From Qaidamihabitans albus (GTDB lineage Bacteria; Actinomycetota; Actinomycetes; Mycobacteriales; Pseudonocardiaceae): a stretch of 64,000 bases of DNA. The stretch is from NCBI RefSeq assembly GCF_016464705.1, contig NZ_JAEHOB010000015.1, positions 50,651 through 114,650 of the forward strand, in the 5' to 3' direction. Made by a program: the position numbers and the translations under genes. Positions 32,522 to 42,498 of this stretch are shown here, piece by piece. Position 1 is the first letter of the stretch, and every line of letters starts with the position of its first letter. A model generated the notes under the pieces. The model searched no databases and was not told the origin of the DNA. It saw only the letters and a list, made by a program, of their open reading frames with translations.

Positions 32522-33321
32522 GCGGGGCGCTGCGCACGCTGGAGGCGCGGGCGGAGATCCTCAAGCTGGCGCGGGTGCTCGACGGGCCGCCCGAGCGGCT
32601 GGACTTCCTCGAGGATGTATCGCCCGAGGACATCCGCGCCCTGCGGGAGCAGGCCACCGACGTGCTGTTCGACGCCAACGGCGCCGTGCTGCGGCGGATG
32701 GCGGCCGCGAGCAGGCTGCTGCCTGCCGCCGTGCTCGCCAGGATCGCCGAGAAGGTCTTCGGGCCGCTGCTGTGCGCCCGGATCGCCGGGTTGGTCGACG
32801 CCTCCCGCGGGGTGGAGATCGCCTCCCGCCTGCCGCCGGACTTCCTCGCCGACGTGGCCGCCGAGCTGGACCCGCGCCGCGCCGGAGAGGTCATCGCGGG
32901 CATCCCGACCGGCACGGTCGGCGCGGTCGCCCGCGAGCTCGTCCGCCGCGAGGACTGGATCACGGTCGGCCGCTTCGTCGGGCATGTCCCGGACGACGCC
33001 GTGTCCGCGAGCTTCGACGTGCTCGACGACGCGGCCATGCTCCAGGTGGCCTTCGTGCTGGACGACAAGAGCCGCGCGTCCTACATCCTCGGCCTGCTGC
33101 CCACCACGCGCTACGACGGCCTGGTGCGCGCGGCCGCGGCGCACGACCTGTGGCCCGCGGCGTTCGACCTGCTCACCCGCGTGGAGCCGGAGCAGCTGGA
33201 CCGGCTCGTCGCGGCCGTCGGGGCGCTCGACGAGGACACCCGCGCGCTGGCCGCCGAGCGCGCCAGGGAGCTGCGGGTGCTCGACCAGCTCGGCCCCGTG
33301 CGCGACGCGCTGCTCAGTTGA
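32518..33321 (+). CDS. MgtE N-domain-like helical repeat protein
   Basis: 267 residues from GTG 32518 (GTGA overlap). It is built of repeated helical units such as [28 protein letters not shown] and [27 protein letters not shown], which resemble the N-terminal domain of MgtE magnesium channels. No CBS domains or membrane segments follow, so it is a soluble protein built on that repeat. Function unknown. Its stop overlaps the convergent hutI stop by 8 bases. Confidence 0.6.
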   Translation: MSGALRTLEARAEILKLARVLDGPPERLDFLEDVSPEDIRALREQATDVLFDANGAVLRRMAAASRLLPAAVLARIAEKVFGPLLCARIAGLVDASRGVEIASRLPPDFLADVAAELDPRRAGEVIAGIPTGTVGAVARELVRREDWITVGRFVGHVPDDAVSASFDVLDDAAMLQVAFVLDDKSRASYILGLLPTTRYDGLVRAAAAHDLWPAAFDLLTRVEPEQLDRLVAAVGALDEDTRALAAERARELRVLDQLGPVRDALLS

Positions 33322-34486
33322 CGCGGTGGCCGTGCCGCCACACCGCCCAGGTCAGCGGGACCCCGGGCCGGTAGGCGAGGTGGGTCACCGAGGGCGCGTC
33401 GAGCACATGCAGATCCGCCCGCGCGCCGACCCGCAGGACGCCCACCGCGCCGTCCCCGGTGTCGCGGCGCAGCGCCCGCGCGCCGCCTGCGGTCGCGGCC
33501 CACACCGCCTCCTCCACGGACAGGCCCATCTGGAGCACGGCCGTGGCGACGCAGAACGCCATCGACGTGGTGTAGGAGCTGCCCGGGTTGGCGTTGCTGG
33601 CCAGCGCGACCGTCGCTCCCGCGTCGAGCAGCCGCCGCGCGGGGGCGAGCGGCTGCCTGGTCGAGAGGTCGCAGGCCGGCAGCAGGGTCGCCACCGTGTC
33701 CGAACCGGCGAGCGCGTCCACGTCGGCGTCGGTCAGGTGCGTGCAGTGGTCCACGCTCGCCGCGCCGAGCCGCACGGCCAGCCGCACCCCCGGGCCCGGC
33801 GCGAGCTGGTTGCCGTGCACCCGCAGGCCGAGGCCGCGGGCGGCCGCGGCGCGCAGCACCCGCTCGGACTGCGCCTCGTCGAACGCCCCGGTCTCGCAGA
33901 AGATGTCGGCCCAGTCCACGAGGGGGGCGACCACGTCGAGCATCTCGCCGCAGACGAGGTCCAGGTAGGACTCCGCGTCGGTGCCGGGCGGCACGACGTG
34001 GGCGCCGAGGAACGTCACCTCGTCGGCGAGGACCGCGGCGATCCGCGCCGACCGGACCTCGTGCTCGACGTCCAGCCCGTAACCGGTCTTGATCTCCACG
34101 CAGGTCGTGCCCTGCCGGACCGCCTCGGCCACGTGCTCCGCCGCGTTCACGGTCAGTTCGGCCTCGGTCGCCCGCCGCGTCGCCTCGACGGTCGCCGCGA
34201 TGCCGCCCGCCGTGTACGGCGTCCCGGCCATCCGGGCCTCGAACTCGGCGGTGCGGTCGCCCGCGAAGACCAGGTGCGTGTGGCTGTCCACCCAGCCGGG
34301 CAGCGCGGCCCGGCCCGCCACGTCCACCGCCGTGTCCGCCACCGGCGCCGACGCGGCGTCCCCCACCCACGCCACGCGCTCGCCCTCGAACACCACGGCG
34401 GCGTCGCGCAGCCTGCCGAGGCCGGGTTCGTTCGTGGTGAGCTCCCCGATACCGGTGACGAGGGTCGATCCCTTGGCCCGTCTCAT
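33314..34486 (-). CDS. hutI: Imidazolonepropionase
   Basis: 390 residues from ATG 34486. The metal-dependent amidohydrolase fold is seen in [17 protein letters not shown] (HxH near residue 65), the EIKTGYGL loop, the histidines in GAHVVPPG and LRVHGNQLA, and the aspartate region in [12 protein letters not shown]. It opens the imidazolone ring of 4-imidazolone-5-propanoate to N-formimino-L-glutamate, step three of histidine breakdown. It is the last gene of the hut cluster and overlaps hutF by 4 bases. Confidence 0.95.
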   Translation of the reverse strand: MRRAKGSTLVTGIGELTTNEPGLGRLRDAAVVFEGERVAWVGDAASAPVADTAVDVAGRAALPGWVDSHTHLVFAGDRTAEFEARMAGTPYTAGGIAATVEATRRATEAELTVNAAEHVAEAVRQGTTCVEIKTGYGLDVEHEVRSARIAAVLADEVTFLGAHVVPPGTDAESYLDLVCGEMLDVVAPLVDWADIFCETGAFDEAQSERVLRAAAARGLGLRVHGNQLAPGPGVRLAVRLGAASVDHCTHLTDADVDALAGSDTVATLLPACDLSTRQPLAPARRLLDAGATVALASNANPGSSYTTSMAFCVATAVLQMGLSVEEAVWAATAGGARALRRDTGDGAVGVLRVGARADLHVLDAPSVTHLAYRPGVPLTWAVWRHGHRVN

Positions 34487-35781
34487 GACCACAGCCTCCC
34501 GATCTCGTCCGCGAGCACCGCCGCGGGCCGCTCGACGAACCGGTGGACGCCGTCCCGCACGACCTGCCTGCCGTCCACCAGGACGTCCCTTACGTCGGCC
34601 GGTACGGCGGCGAACAGCACGGCGGCCGGATCGGTGCCCGCGGTGCGGACCGAGCCGAGGTCGACGGCGACCAGGTCCGCCCGCGCCCCCGGTACCAGCC
34701 TGCCCGCGTCGTCTCTGCCGATCGAGCCGTGGTCGGTGGCCGCGGCCAGCAGCTCGGCGGAGGTGAACCGGCCGCGCGACTCGCTGGCGAGGCGTTCGTG
34801 CAGTTCGAGCGCCCTGGCCTCCTCGAACGGGTCCACGACGGCGTGGCTGTCGCTGCCGAGGCACAGGCCCACCCCGTTGTCGTGCAGCCGCCGGGCGGGG
34901 CCGATGCCGTCGCCGAGGTCGCGTTCCGTGGTCGGGCAGAAGCACGCCCGCACCCCGGCATAGCGCAATGTCGACATGTCGCTCAGTCCTACGTGGGTGG
35001 CGTGCACGGCGACCGTGCGCGGCCCGAACACCCCGGCGTCGGCCAGCACCGACGTCGGGCTGCGGCCGTAGAACCGCAGGCAGTCCTCGTTCTCGGCGCG
35101 CTGCTCCGACAGGTGCACGTGCAGCGGGCGGCCGGCGGCCCACTCGGCCACCACCGGCAGCGCCCAGGCGGGCACGGCGCGCACCGAGTGCACGGCGGCA
35201 CCGGTCAGCACGTGCTCCCCGGCCGGCCGGAAGGCGGCGGCGCGCTCGGCCCAGCTCTCGGCGTCCCCGTCGCCGAAGCGGAGCTGGTGCTCACCGAGGT
35301 CCCGCCCGAAGCCGCCGGCCAGGTAGCAGGTGTCGAGCAGGGTGAGCCGGATGCCCGCGTCGCCCGCCGCCGCCACCAGCGCGGCGCCCATCGCGTTCGG
35401 GTCCGCGTAGCGGGTGCCGCCGGGGCCGTGGTGCAGGTAGTGGAACTCACCGACGCCGGTGTAGCCGGCCAGCACCATCTCCGCGTAGACGCCGCGGGCG
35501 AGCCGGTAGTAGGAGTCGGGATCGAGGCGTGCCGCCAGCTCGTACATCCGTTCCCGCCACGTCCAGAACGTCCCGCGCGCCTGCTGGGTCCGGCCGCGCA
35601 GCGCCCGGTGGAACGCGTGGGAGTGGGCGTTGGCGAAGCCCGGCAGTACGAGCCCGCGCAGCACCGTCCCGGTGCGGGGCGAGTCCGGTGTGACGCCGCT
35701 GATCCGCCCGCCGGTGACATCGACGCGCACGCCCGCCGCCACCCCGCCGGGCAGCCAGGCGTACTCGCACCAGTAGGTCAC
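34483..35781 (-). CDS. hutF: Formimidoylglutamate deiminase
   Basis: 432 residues from GTG 35781, which overlaps the preceding stop. Amidohydrolase features are [19 protein letters not shown] (HxH), [24 protein letters not shown] and [11 protein letters not shown] with the catalytic aspartate. The FHRALRGRT string is typical of HutF. It converts N-formimino-glutamate to N-formylglutamate plus ammonia, so this organism uses the formylglutamate branch rather than HutG-type formiminoglutamase. The next enzyme should deformylate the product; the adjacent M20 protein is the candidate. Confidence 0.93.
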   Translation of the reverse strand: MTYWCEYAWLPGGVAAGVRVDVTGGRISGVTPDSPRTGTVLRGLVLPGFANAHSHAFHRALRGRTQQARGTFWTWRERMYELAARLDPDSYYRLARGVYAEMVLAGYTGVGEFHYLHHGPGGTRYADPNAMGAALVAAAGDAGIRLTLLDTCYLAGGFGRDLGEHQLRFGDGDAESWAERAAAFRPAGEHVLTGAAVHSVRAVPAWALPVVAEWAAGRPLHVHLSEQRAENEDCLRFYGRSPTSVLADAGVFGPRTVAVHATHVGLSDMSTLRYAGVRACFCPTTERDLGDGIGPARRLHDNGVGLCLGSDSHAVVDPFEEARALELHERLASESRGRFTSAELLAAATDHGSIGRDDAGRLVPGARADLVAVDLGSVRTAGTDPAAVLFAAVPADVRDVLVDGRQVVRDGVHRFVERPAAVLADEIGRLWS

Positions 35782-36971
35782 CGGCACAGGTGCTCCAGCA
35801 CGTCCGCGAGCGCGGCGGCTCCGCGTTCGACGTCGGCGGGCTCGGCGAACTCCTCGGGCGCGTGGCTGATGCCGGTGGGGTTGCGCACGTAGAGCATTGC
35901 GGCGGGCACGTGCGGGGCGAGGATCGCCGCGTCGTGGCCCGCGCCGGTCGCCAGCTCGGGAACGCCACCCAGCACCCCGCCCAGCTCGGCACGGAGTCCG
36001 GCGTCGAAGGTGACGGTGTCCGAGGCGGACTCCTCCCGCACATCCACCGTGCAGCCCTCCGCGGCGGCCGCCACGCGCGCGGCACCGGCGACCTCCTCCA
36101 CCAGCGCGTGCGTGGAGCCGTCCGGCACCCGGGCGTCCAGCCACAGCCGCACGGTGGAGGCGATGACGTTCGTACCGCCAGGGGTGGGCACGATCCGGCC
36201 GACGGTCGCCCGCGCGTCCGGCGCGGCCGCGGCGAGCTCGCGGGCGGCGGTGACCGTGGCGGCGGCCGGGAGCATCGGATCGCGGCGGTCGCGCAGCAGC
36301 GTCGCCCCGGCGTGGTTGCCCTGGCCGGTGAAGGTGAACCGCCAGCGCCCGTGCGCGATCACCGTGGAGCCCACCGCGACCGGTGAGCCGAGGTCGACCA
36401 GCCCGCGGCCCTGCTCGACGTGCAGTTCGACGAACCGGCCGATGCGGCCGAGCGCCCCCGGGTCGGCGCCGATCCGGTCCGGGTCGAGACCGGCACCGGC
36501 CGCCGCCTCGGCGAACGTGCGGCCGTCCTGGTCGCGCAGCCGCCGCGCGGCCTCCGCACCGATCGCGCCGGTGAGCAGCCGGGAGCCGAGGCACGGCACG
36601 CCGAACCGGCCACCCTCCTCCTCGGCGAACACCACCACGGCGAGCGGCCGGCCGGGCACCGCACCCCTGTCCCGCAGGGCCCGCACCGCCGCGAGCGCGC
36701 TCGCCACACCGAGTGGCCCGTCGAACGCGCCGCCGCCCGGCACGGAGTCGAGGTGGCTACCGGTCACCACCGCGTCCGGGCCCTGGCCGCCCCACCACGC
36801 CCAGAGGTTGCCGTTGCGGTCGGTCTCGGTGTCGAGCCCGAGCCGCCGCGCGTGCGCGAGGAACCAGGTGCGCAGTTCCAGCTCGGCGCCGTCGAAGACG
36901 TGCCGCGAGTAGCCGCCGCGCGTACGGTCTCTCCCGACGTCGCCGATCTCCGCCAGCAGCGCCGAGGTCAC
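35778..36971 (-). CDS. M20-family amidohydrolase (allantoate amidohydrolase-like), candidate N-formylglutamate deformylase
   Basis: 397 residues. Dinuclear metal motifs are [34 protein letters not shown] and [11 protein letters not shown], with the lid domain and [18 protein letters not shown] at the end. This subfamily hydrolyses N-carbamoyl or ureido acids such as allantoate and N-carbamoyl amino acids. No allantoin genes are nearby; it is locked between hutU and hutF by 4-bp overlaps. No separate N-formylglutamate amidohydrolase (hutG) is visible, so it may remove formate from N-formylglutamate. That substrate is inference from context. Confidence 0.85.
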   Translation of the reverse strand: MTSALLAEIGDVGRDRTRGGYSRHVFDGAELELRTWFLAHARRLGLDTETDRNGNLWAWWGGQGPDAVVTGSHLDSVPGGGAFDGPLGVASALAAVRALRDRGAVPGRPLAVVVFAEEEGGRFGVPCLGSRLLTGAIGAEAARRLRDQDGRTFAEAAAGAGLDPDRIGADPGALGRIGRFVELHVEQGRGLVDLGSPVAVGSTVIAHGRWRFTFTGQGNHAGATLLRDRRDPMLPAAATVTAARELAAAAPDARATVGRIVPTPGGTNVIASTVRLWLDARVPDGSTHALVEEVAGAARVAAAAEGCTVDVREESASDTVTFDAGLRAELGGVLGGVPELATGAGHDAAILAPHVPAAMLYVRNPTGISHAPEEFAEPADVERGAAALADVLEHLCR

Positions 36972-38620
36972 GGTCGCTCCCGCATGGGGACGCGCAGGCC
37001 GCGCCCGGCGGCCACCTCGATGGCCCGCTCGTAGCCCGCGTCGGCGTGCCGCAGCACGCCCGTGCCCGGATCGTTGGTGAGCACCCGTTCGATCTTCTGC
37101 GCGGCCAGCGGTGTCCCGTCGGCCACGCAGACCTGGCCGGCGTGGATGGACCGGCCCATGCCGACGCCGCCGCCCTGGTGGATCGAAACCCAGCTGGCCC
37201 CCGACGCGGTGTTGACCAGCGCGTTGAGCAGCGGCCAGTCCGCGATCGCGTCGGAGCCGTCGGCCATCCCCTCGGTCTCCCGGTACGGCGAGGCGACGCT
37301 GCCCGCGTCGAGATGGTCGCGGCCGATCACGACCGGCGCCGTCAGCTCACCACTCGCGACCATCTCGTTGAACCGCATACCCGCGAGGTGCCGCTCGCCG
37401 TAGCCGAGCCAGCAGATCCGCGCGGGCAGGCCCTGGAACGCGATCCGCTCCCCCGCGAGGCGGATCCAGCGGGCGAGGGGCTCGTTGTCGCCGAACAGCT
37501 CCAGCACGGCGCGGTCGGTCGCCGCGATGTCGGCGGGATCCCCTGAGAGCGCCGCCCAGCGGAAGGGGCCCCTGCCCTCGCAGAACAGCGGCCGGATGTA
37601 GGCGGGCACGAAGCCCGGGTAGTCGAACGCCCGCTCGCAGCCGCCGAGCTTCGCCTCGCCGCGCAGCGAGTTGCCGTAGTCGAACACCTCCGCGCCGCCG
37701 TCCAGGAAGCCGATCATCGCGTCCACGTGCTCGGCCATCGAGTCGCGCGAGCGGTCGGTGAACTCGTCCGGTTTCGCCGCGGCGTAGTCGGGCCAGTCGT
37801 CGACGTCCACCCCGATCGGCAGGTAGGCGAGCGGGTCGTGGGCGGAGGTCTGGTCGGTGACGATGTCCGCCTCGACGCCCCGGCGGAGCAGTTCGGGCAG
37901 GACCTCGGCGGCGTTGCCGAGCACGCCGACGGACAGTGCCCTGCGGGCTGTCCTGGCCTCGCGCACGCGCGCGACGGCGTCGTCCAGGTCCGCCGCGAGC
38001 TCGTCGAGGTAGCCGGTCTCCAGCCTGCGCCGGGCCCGCCGGGGATCGCACTCGACGACCAGCGCCACGCCGCCGTTCATCGTCACGGCGAGCGGCTGCG
38101 CACCGCCCATGCCGCCGAGCCCAGCCGTGACCGTGAGCGTCCCGGCGAGTGAGCCGCCGAAGCGCTTCGCGGCCACCGCGGCGAACGTCTCGTAAGTGCC
38201 CTGCAGGATGCCCTGCGTGCCGATATAGATCCAGGAACCGGCCGTCATCTGGCCGTACATGGTGAGGCCGAGCGCGTCGAGCCTGCGGAACTCCGGCCAG
38301 TTCGCCCAGTCGCCGACGAGGTTCGAGTTCGCCAGCAGCACGCGGGGCGCCCACTCGTGCGTGCGCAGCACGCCTGCCGGCCTGCCCGACTGCACGAGCA
38401 GCGTCTCGTCGGCCGCGAGCGTGGTCAGGGTCCGGGTGATGGCGTCGAAGCTCGCCCAGTCCCTGGCGGCCTTGCCGGTGCCGCCGTAGACGACGAGGTC
38501 GCCGGGCCGCTCGGCGACTTCCGGGTCGAGGTTGTTGTGCAGCATCCGCAGCGCCGCCTCGGCCTGCCAGTTCCGCGCCGTCAGCGCGCCGCCCCTTGCC
38601 GCCCGGACCGTTCTCGTCAT
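36968..38620 (-). CDS. hutU: Urocanate hydratase
   Basis: 550 residues, the normal urocanase length. Seen are the N-terminal [16 protein letters not shown] and [17 protein letters not shown], the NAD-binding [16 protein letters not shown], and the C-terminal [38 protein letters not shown] and [15 protein letters not shown]. Urocanase uses tightly bound NAD+ as an electrophile to turn urocanate into imidazolone propionate, step two of the pathway. It is separated from hutH by 58 bases that contain repeat copy C. Confidence 0.97.
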   Translation of the reverse strand: MTRTVRAARGGALTARNWQAEAALRMLHNNLDPEVAERPGDLVVYGGTGKAARDWASFDAITRTLTTLAADETLLVQSGRPAGVLRTHEWAPRVLLANSNLVGDWANWPEFRRLDALGLTMYGQMTAGSWIYIGTQGILQGTYETFAAVAAKRFGGSLAGTLTVTAGLGGMGGAQPLAVTMNGGVALVVECDPRRARRRLETGYLDELAADLDDAVARVREARTARRALSVGVLGNAAEVLPELLRRGVEADIVTDQTSAHDPLAYLPIGVDVDDWPDYAAAKPDEFTDRSRDSMAEHVDAMIGFLDGGAEVFDYGNSLRGEAKLGGCERAFDYPGFVPAYIRPLFCEGRGPFRWAALSGDPADIAATDRAVLELFGDNEPLARWIRLAGERIAFQGLPARICWLGYGERHLAGMRFNEMVASGELTAPVVIGRDHLDAGSVASPYRETEGMADGSDAIADWPLLNALVNTASGASWVSIHQGGGVGMGRSIHAGQVCVADGTPLAAQKIERVLTNDPGTGVLRHADAGYERAIEVAAGRGLRVPMRERP

Positions 38621-38639
38621 CAGTTACCTCCCAGCGTGG

Positions 38640-38685
38640 CTCGTGAGTGCGCAGACGAGTGAGAACTCGCGTACGCACTCACGAG
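38640..38685. repeat. Palindromic repeat, copy C (hutH-hutU junction)
   Basis: CTCGTGAGTGCG (38640-38651) is exactly inverted at 38674-38685, and inside it CGAGT and ACTCG pair around a GAGA tetraloop. The TGA of the right arm is the hutH stop codon. The hairpin lies between hutH and hutU within one operon, so it may attenuate or stabilise the message. Confidence 0.9.
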
Positions 38686-40238
38686 GCAGGTGCTCGGCTC
38701 AGGTGCTCGGCTACGGCGCCGAGAACGGCTCCCGACGCGATGAGTTCCTCGGCGGAGGCGATCTCCGGCGCCAGGTGGCGGTCGGGGCCGGGCCCGTCGA
38801 CGCGGGTCCGCAAGACGTCGCGCACCGCCGTGGTGACCGGCGCGGGCCGCAGCGGCGCGCGGAAGTCGAGCGCCCTGGCCGCGGTGAGCAACTCGACGGC
38901 GAGCACGGTCCGCAGCCCGTCGACGGCGCGGCGCAGCTTGCGCGCGCACCCCCAGCCCATCGAGACGTGGTCCTCCTGCATGGCGCTGCTCGGGATGGAG
39001 TCGACCGAGCCGGGCACGGCGAGCCGTTTGAGCTCGCTGACGACGGCGGCCTGCGTGTACTGCGCGATCATGTGGCCGGAGTCGACGCCGGGGTCGGCGG
39101 CAAGGAACGCGGGCAGCCCGTGCGAGCGCGCGATGTCCAGCATCCGGTCGGTTCGCCGCTCGGCGATGCCCGCGACGTCGGCGATCGGGATCGCGAGGAA
39201 ATCCAGCACGTAGGCCAGTGGCGCGCCGTGGAAGTTGCCGTTGGACTCGACCCGCCCGTCGGCGAGCACCACGGGGTTGTCCACGGCCGCCGCCAGTTCC
39301 CGGTCGGCGACGAGCTCGGCGTGGTCCAGGGTGTCGCGCGCCGCGCCGTGCACCTGCGGCGCGCAGCGCAGCGAGTACGCGTCCTGCACGCGCGTGCATT
39401 CGGGGCCGCGGTGACTCGCCACGATCTCCGAGCCGGCCAGCGCGGCGTGCATCCGGCGCGCCGAGACGGCCTGGCCCGGATGCGGGCGCAGCGCCTGCAG
39501 GTCGGCGGCGAACGCACGGTCGGTGCCGAGCAGCGCCTCCACGCTCATCGCCGCCGTCAGGTCGGCCACGTCGAGCAGCCCGCGCAGGTCCGCGGCCGCC
39601 AGCACCAGCATGCCGAGCATGCCGTCGGTGCCGTTGGTCAGCGCGAGCCCCTCCTTCTCGGCCAGCGTCACCGGCTCGATCCCGGCCCGGTTCAGCGCCT
39701 GCCCGGCGGGCGCCCGCCGCCCCGAGGAGTCGAGCACCTCGCCCTCGCCCATCAGTGCGAGCGCGACCGCCGCGAGCGGTGCCAGGTCGCCGGAGCAGCC
39801 GAGTGAGCCGTGCTCGTGCACGACCGGGGTGATCCCGGCGTTGAGCATGGCCGCCAGTGCGGCCGCGGTGCCCGGCCGGACGCCGGTGTGGCCGGTCGCC
39901 AGGGTGCGCAGCCGCAGCAGCATCAGCGCGCGCACCACCTCGGACTCGACGGCGGGCCCGGCGCCCGCGGCGTGCGATCGGATCAGCGACCGCTGCAGGT
40001 CCATCCGCCGGTCGGCCGGGATGTGCCGCACGGCTAACGCACCGAAGCCGGTCGAGACGCCGTAGGTCGCCTCGGAGGCGCCTGCCAGCGCCTCGACGTG
40101 CTGCCGTGCGCGCGCGACGTTCTTCTCCGCCGCGCCGCCGAGTGCCACCGGCGCACCGTCCCGGGCGACCGCGACCACCTGGTCCCTGGCCAGCGTGGTG
40201 GCCCCGATCTCGATCGGCCGCAGCTCGTCGTCTCGCAT
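38679..40238 (-). CDS. hutH: Histidine ammonia-lyase
   Basis: 519 residues from ATG 40238. It is a class I lyase whose MIO cofactor forms from an internal tripeptide. Here the site reads GSLGCSGDLAPLA, i.e. Cys-Ser-Gly rather than the more common Ala-Ser-Gly. Other family segments are TYGVSTGFGAL (catalytic tyrosine), RSHAAGAGP, ESNGNFHGAPLAY, SSAMQEDHVSMGW and the C-terminal lyase helix bundle. It deaminates histidine to urocanate, the first step of the pathway. A divergent IclR regulator starts 90 bases away. Confidence 0.96.
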   Translation of the reverse strand: MRDDELRPIEIGATTLARDQVVAVARDGAPVALGGAAEKNVARARQHVEALAGASEATYGVSTGFGALAVRHIPADRRMDLQRSLIRSHAAGAGPAVESEVVRALMLLRLRTLATGHTGVRPGTAAALAAMLNAGITPVVHEHGSLGCSGDLAPLAAVALALMGEGEVLDSSGRRAPAGQALNRAGIEPVTLAEKEGLALTNGTDGMLGMLVLAAADLRGLLDVADLTAAMSVEALLGTDRAFAADLQALRPHPGQAVSARRMHAALAGSEIVASHRGPECTRVQDAYSLRCAPQVHGAARDTLDHAELVADRELAAAVDNPVVLADGRVESNGNFHGAPLAYVLDFLAIPIADVAGIAERRTDRMLDIARSHGLPAFLAADPGVDSGHMIAQYTQAAVVSELKRLAVPGSVDSIPSSAMQEDHVSMGWGCARKLRRAVDGLRTVLAVELLTAARALDFRAPLRPAPVTTAVRDVLRTRVDGPGPDRHLAPEIASAEELIASGAVLGAVAEHLSRAPAS

Positions 40239-40292
40239 GTCCCTATTCCACCGCCCTGCGGACCGGTGCATCATCGGCTGTGCACCGGAAGT

Positions 40293-40308
40293 GTCTGGGA
40301 TTCCAGAC
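40293..40308. promoter_or_regulatory. IclR-type operator between hutH and its regulator
   Basis: GTCTGGGATTCCAGAC has 6-bp perfect arms (GTCTGG/CCAGAC) and a GGAATTCC-like centre as in IclR sites. It is 19 bases before the regulator start and 55 before hutH, able to control both directions. Confidence 0.65.
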
Positions 40309-40327
40309 GGAAAGGTCGAGGATAACG

Positions 40328-41107
40328 GTGGGCGGCACGAATGTGCCCGCGCTGCGGCGCGGCCTTGCGGTGCTCGGCGCGCTCGCGCGGCACGCCGGGC
40401 CGGTCTCGGCCGCGGCGCTCGCCCGCGAGCTCGGGCTGCCGCGTTCGAGCACCTATCACCTGCTCACGGAACTGGAGAGCGCCGGTTTCGTCGTGCACCT
40501 TCCCGCCGAACGGCGCTACGGACTGGGCATCGCGGCGTTCGAGCTGGGGTCCGCCTACCTGCGGCACGACCCGCTGGAGCGGCTGGCCGGCCCGCTGCTG
40601 CGCAGACTCGTCGACCAGGTGGGACACAACGCCCAGCTGGGCGTGCTGCACGGCAACGAGCTGCTGTACCTGTTGAAGGAGCGGCCGGCGCGGCCGCAGA
40701 CACTGGTCACCGACGTCGGGGTGCGCCTGCCCGCGCATCTGACCGCATCCGGCCGGGCCATGCTGGCCTACCTGCCGGCGGCGCACGTGCGCGCGCTCTA
40801 CCCTTCGGCGGCGGAGTTCGTGCGCCGTACCGATCGCGGGCCACGCGGTCCCGCCGAGCTGCGGCACACGCTGAAGGCGCACCGCAGGCTCGGCTGGGCG
40901 GTCGAGCACGGTCACGTCACCGCCGGGTTCGCCTCGGTGGCCTATCCGGTGTTCGACCACGGCAGCCGCCCGATGGCGTCGATCAGCGTGACGTTCCGGC
41001 ACGACTGCGACGGGCGCGGCTGCGCCGCGACCTGGCCGGAGCTGGCCGGTCAGGTGCGGCTCGCCGCGACCGAGCTGACCGCCCGCATCGGCGGGCGCCC
41101 GCGGTGA
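40328..41107 (+). CDS. IclR-family regulator, probably of the hut genes
   Basis: 259 residues from GTG 40328 with GAGGA upstream. The N-terminal winged HTH reads ALRRGLAVLGALARHAGPVSAAALARELGLPRSSTYHLLTELESAGF, and the C-terminal effector domain contains RPQTLVTDVGVRLPAHLTASGRAMLAYLP and ends with DGRGCAATWPELAGQVR. It is divergent from hutH with a palindrome between, so it likely represses hut and answers to histidine or urocanate. Effector identity is inferred. Confidence 0.9.
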   Translation: MGGTNVPALRRGLAVLGALARHAGPVSAAALARELGLPRSSTYHLLTELESAGFVVHLPAERRYGLGIAAFELGSAYLRHDPLERLAGPLLRRLVDQVGHNAQLGVLHGNELLYLLKERPARPQTLVTDVGVRLPAHLTASGRAMLAYLPAAHVRALYPSAAEFVRRTDRGPRGPAELRHTLKAHRRLGWAVEHGHVTAGFASVAYPVFDHGSRPMASISVTFRHDCDGRGCAATWPELAGQVRLAATELTARIGGRPR

Positions 41108-41110
41108 GTC

Positions 41111-41521
41111 TCAGGACCGCAGCTCACCCGTGCTGCCCGCGTCGACCAGCTCGCGCAGCTCCTCGGGCAGCGAGTCGCGGACCTTGTTCAGCACACCCTG
41201 CGTCGCCTCGCCGGTCACCTCGAGCACCACGCGCGATCCGTAGACCGCGTCCGGCTGCTGCAGGTGGCCGCGCTCGGCGACCCGCTGGGCGAACTCGTCC
41301 AGGCCGAACCGCTCGCCGCTGCCGGCGCCGCCCATCGTGACCGTCCGGCGCAGGTGCTCGCCGATCTCGGTGGGCAGCTGGTCGGCCACGTGGTTGGCGA
41401 CCTGCTCAGGGATCCGCTCCCCGAGCGTCTCCAGCGTGGCACGGGTGACGCCTTCGGCCTCACCCCGGCTGGCGAGCTGCGCCCTTGCCTGTACCTGACC
41501 GATGAAGTGATCGTGATCCAT
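41111..41521 (-). CDS. DUF2267 protein
   Basis: 136 residues: FIGQVQARAQLASRGEAEGVTRATLETLGERIPEQVANHVADQLPTEI, then LDEFAQRVAERG and VLEVTGEATQGVLNKVRDSLPEELRELVDAG match the two-repeat helical DUF2267. Molecular function is unknown; homologues often accompany stress proteins. It lies just downstream of, and probably with, the small protein at 41526 and is convergent with the IclR gene. Confidence 0.82.
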   Translation of the reverse strand: MDHDHFIGQVQARAQLASRGEAEGVTRATLETLGERIPEQVANHVADQLPTEIGEHLRRTVTMGGAGSGERFGLDEFAQRVAERGHLQQPDAVYGSRVVLEVTGEATQGVLNKVRDSLPEELRELVDAGSTGELRS

Positions 41522-41525
41522 AGGC

Positions 41526-41750
41526 TCAGTCCTCCGAGAGGCGCTTGGCGAGAAGCTCCTTGCCCTGGTCGCCGGCCTTCTTGTTGTTCTCCTGGATCTT
41601 GCGGAACCAGCTCGCGAGCTCCTGGTCGCCCTGACGCTCGGCGTCCGCGATGTAGGTCTCCATCTGGAACACGTAGTGCAGCGAGGCCTGCACCACCGAG
41701 ATCAGGTTGTAGTTCTTGTCCTTGAGCGGGCTCTGCGGTTCGTTCGCCAT
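41526..41750 (-). CDS. Small helical hypothetical protein
   Basis: 74 residues from ATG 41750, with GGGAG upstream; the extended frame adds seven residues without a ribosome site. It is helical: DKNYNLISVVQASLHYVFQMETYI, then RQGDQELASWFRKIQENNKKAGDQGKELLAKRL. It has the look of a ferritin-like or spore-protein-like helical pair but no metal ligands can be assigned. It precedes the DUF2267 gene by 4 bases, suggesting co-expression. Confidence 0.7.
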   Translation of the reverse strand: MANEPQSPLKDKNYNLISVVQASLHYVFQMETYIADAERQGDQELASWFRKIQENNKKAGDQGKELLAKRLSED

Positions 41751-41816
41751 GTGACTCTCCCTTCGTCGCAATGGCAGATTTGCCCGCCCGCCCGGTATCC
41801 AAACCGCCGCGCCCGG

Positions 41817-42410
41817 CTACGGCGTGCGGCTCACCACGTGGTCGACGAAGCCGTAGTCCCGCGCCTGCTCGGCGGTGAACCAGCGGTCACGGTCCGCGTG
41901 GGCGATGATGCGCTCCACCGGCTGCCCGGTCTGCTGGGCGGTGAGTTCCGCGATGTGCCGCTTCATCTCGCCGAACACCTCGGCCTGGATGACGATGTCG
42001 GAAGCCGTACCGCTGACGCCCGCCGACGGCTGGTGCATCACCAGCCGCGCGTTCGGCAGGGCGTAGCGCTTGCCAGGGGCCCCGGAGGACAGCAGGAACT
42101 GGCCCATCGACGCCGCGAAGCCGAGGGCCCAGGTCGAGACGTCGGGCCGGATGAGCTGCATCGTGTCGTAGATGGCCATCCCGGCGGTCACCGAGCCGCC
42201 CGGCGAGTTGATGTAGAAGGTGATGTCGCGCTCGGCGTCGTCGGCGGCCAGCAGCAGGAGCTGTGCGGAGATCCGGTTCGCGACCGTATCGTCCACTTCG
42301 GACCCGAGGAAGACGATGCGCTCGGCGAGCAGGCGTTCGTAGACGGCATCCGGGTGCCCTGTCGCGTCCGCGGTGCGGAGTTCGGGAAGTCTCTCGATCG
42401 TCGTCGTCAT
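41817..42410 (-). CDS. clpP: ClpP-type serine protease subunit (lone copy)
   Basis: 197 residues. The catalytic triad is seen as serine in LGFAASMGQFLL, histidine in RLVMHQPSAG and aspartate in the DRDRWFTAEQARDYG region; INSPGGSVTAGMAIYDTMQ forms the oxyanion/substrate strand. ClpP subunits assemble into a barrel fed by Clp ATPases. Actinobacteria normally carry a clpP1-clpP2 pair beside clpX or tig; this one stands alone with unrelated neighbours and is likely an accessory paralogue. Confidence 0.92.
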   Translation of the reverse strand: MTTTIERLPELRTADATGHPDAVYERLLAERIVFLGSEVDDTVANRISAQLLLLAADDAERDITFYINSPGGSVTAGMAIYDTMQLIRPDVSTWALGFAASMGQFLLSSGAPGKRYALPNARLVMHQPSAGVSGTASDIVIQAEVFGEMKRHIAELTAQQTGQPVERIIAHADRDRWFTAEQARDYGFVDHVVSRTP

Positions 42411-42498
42411 GTCCCGAAACTAGCCTTCCCGGGGCCCGCCCACGGCCCCGTTCGCCGAGGGCTGAGCCGCGAGTCCCCCGCCCGAGCCCGCGAGTGCC

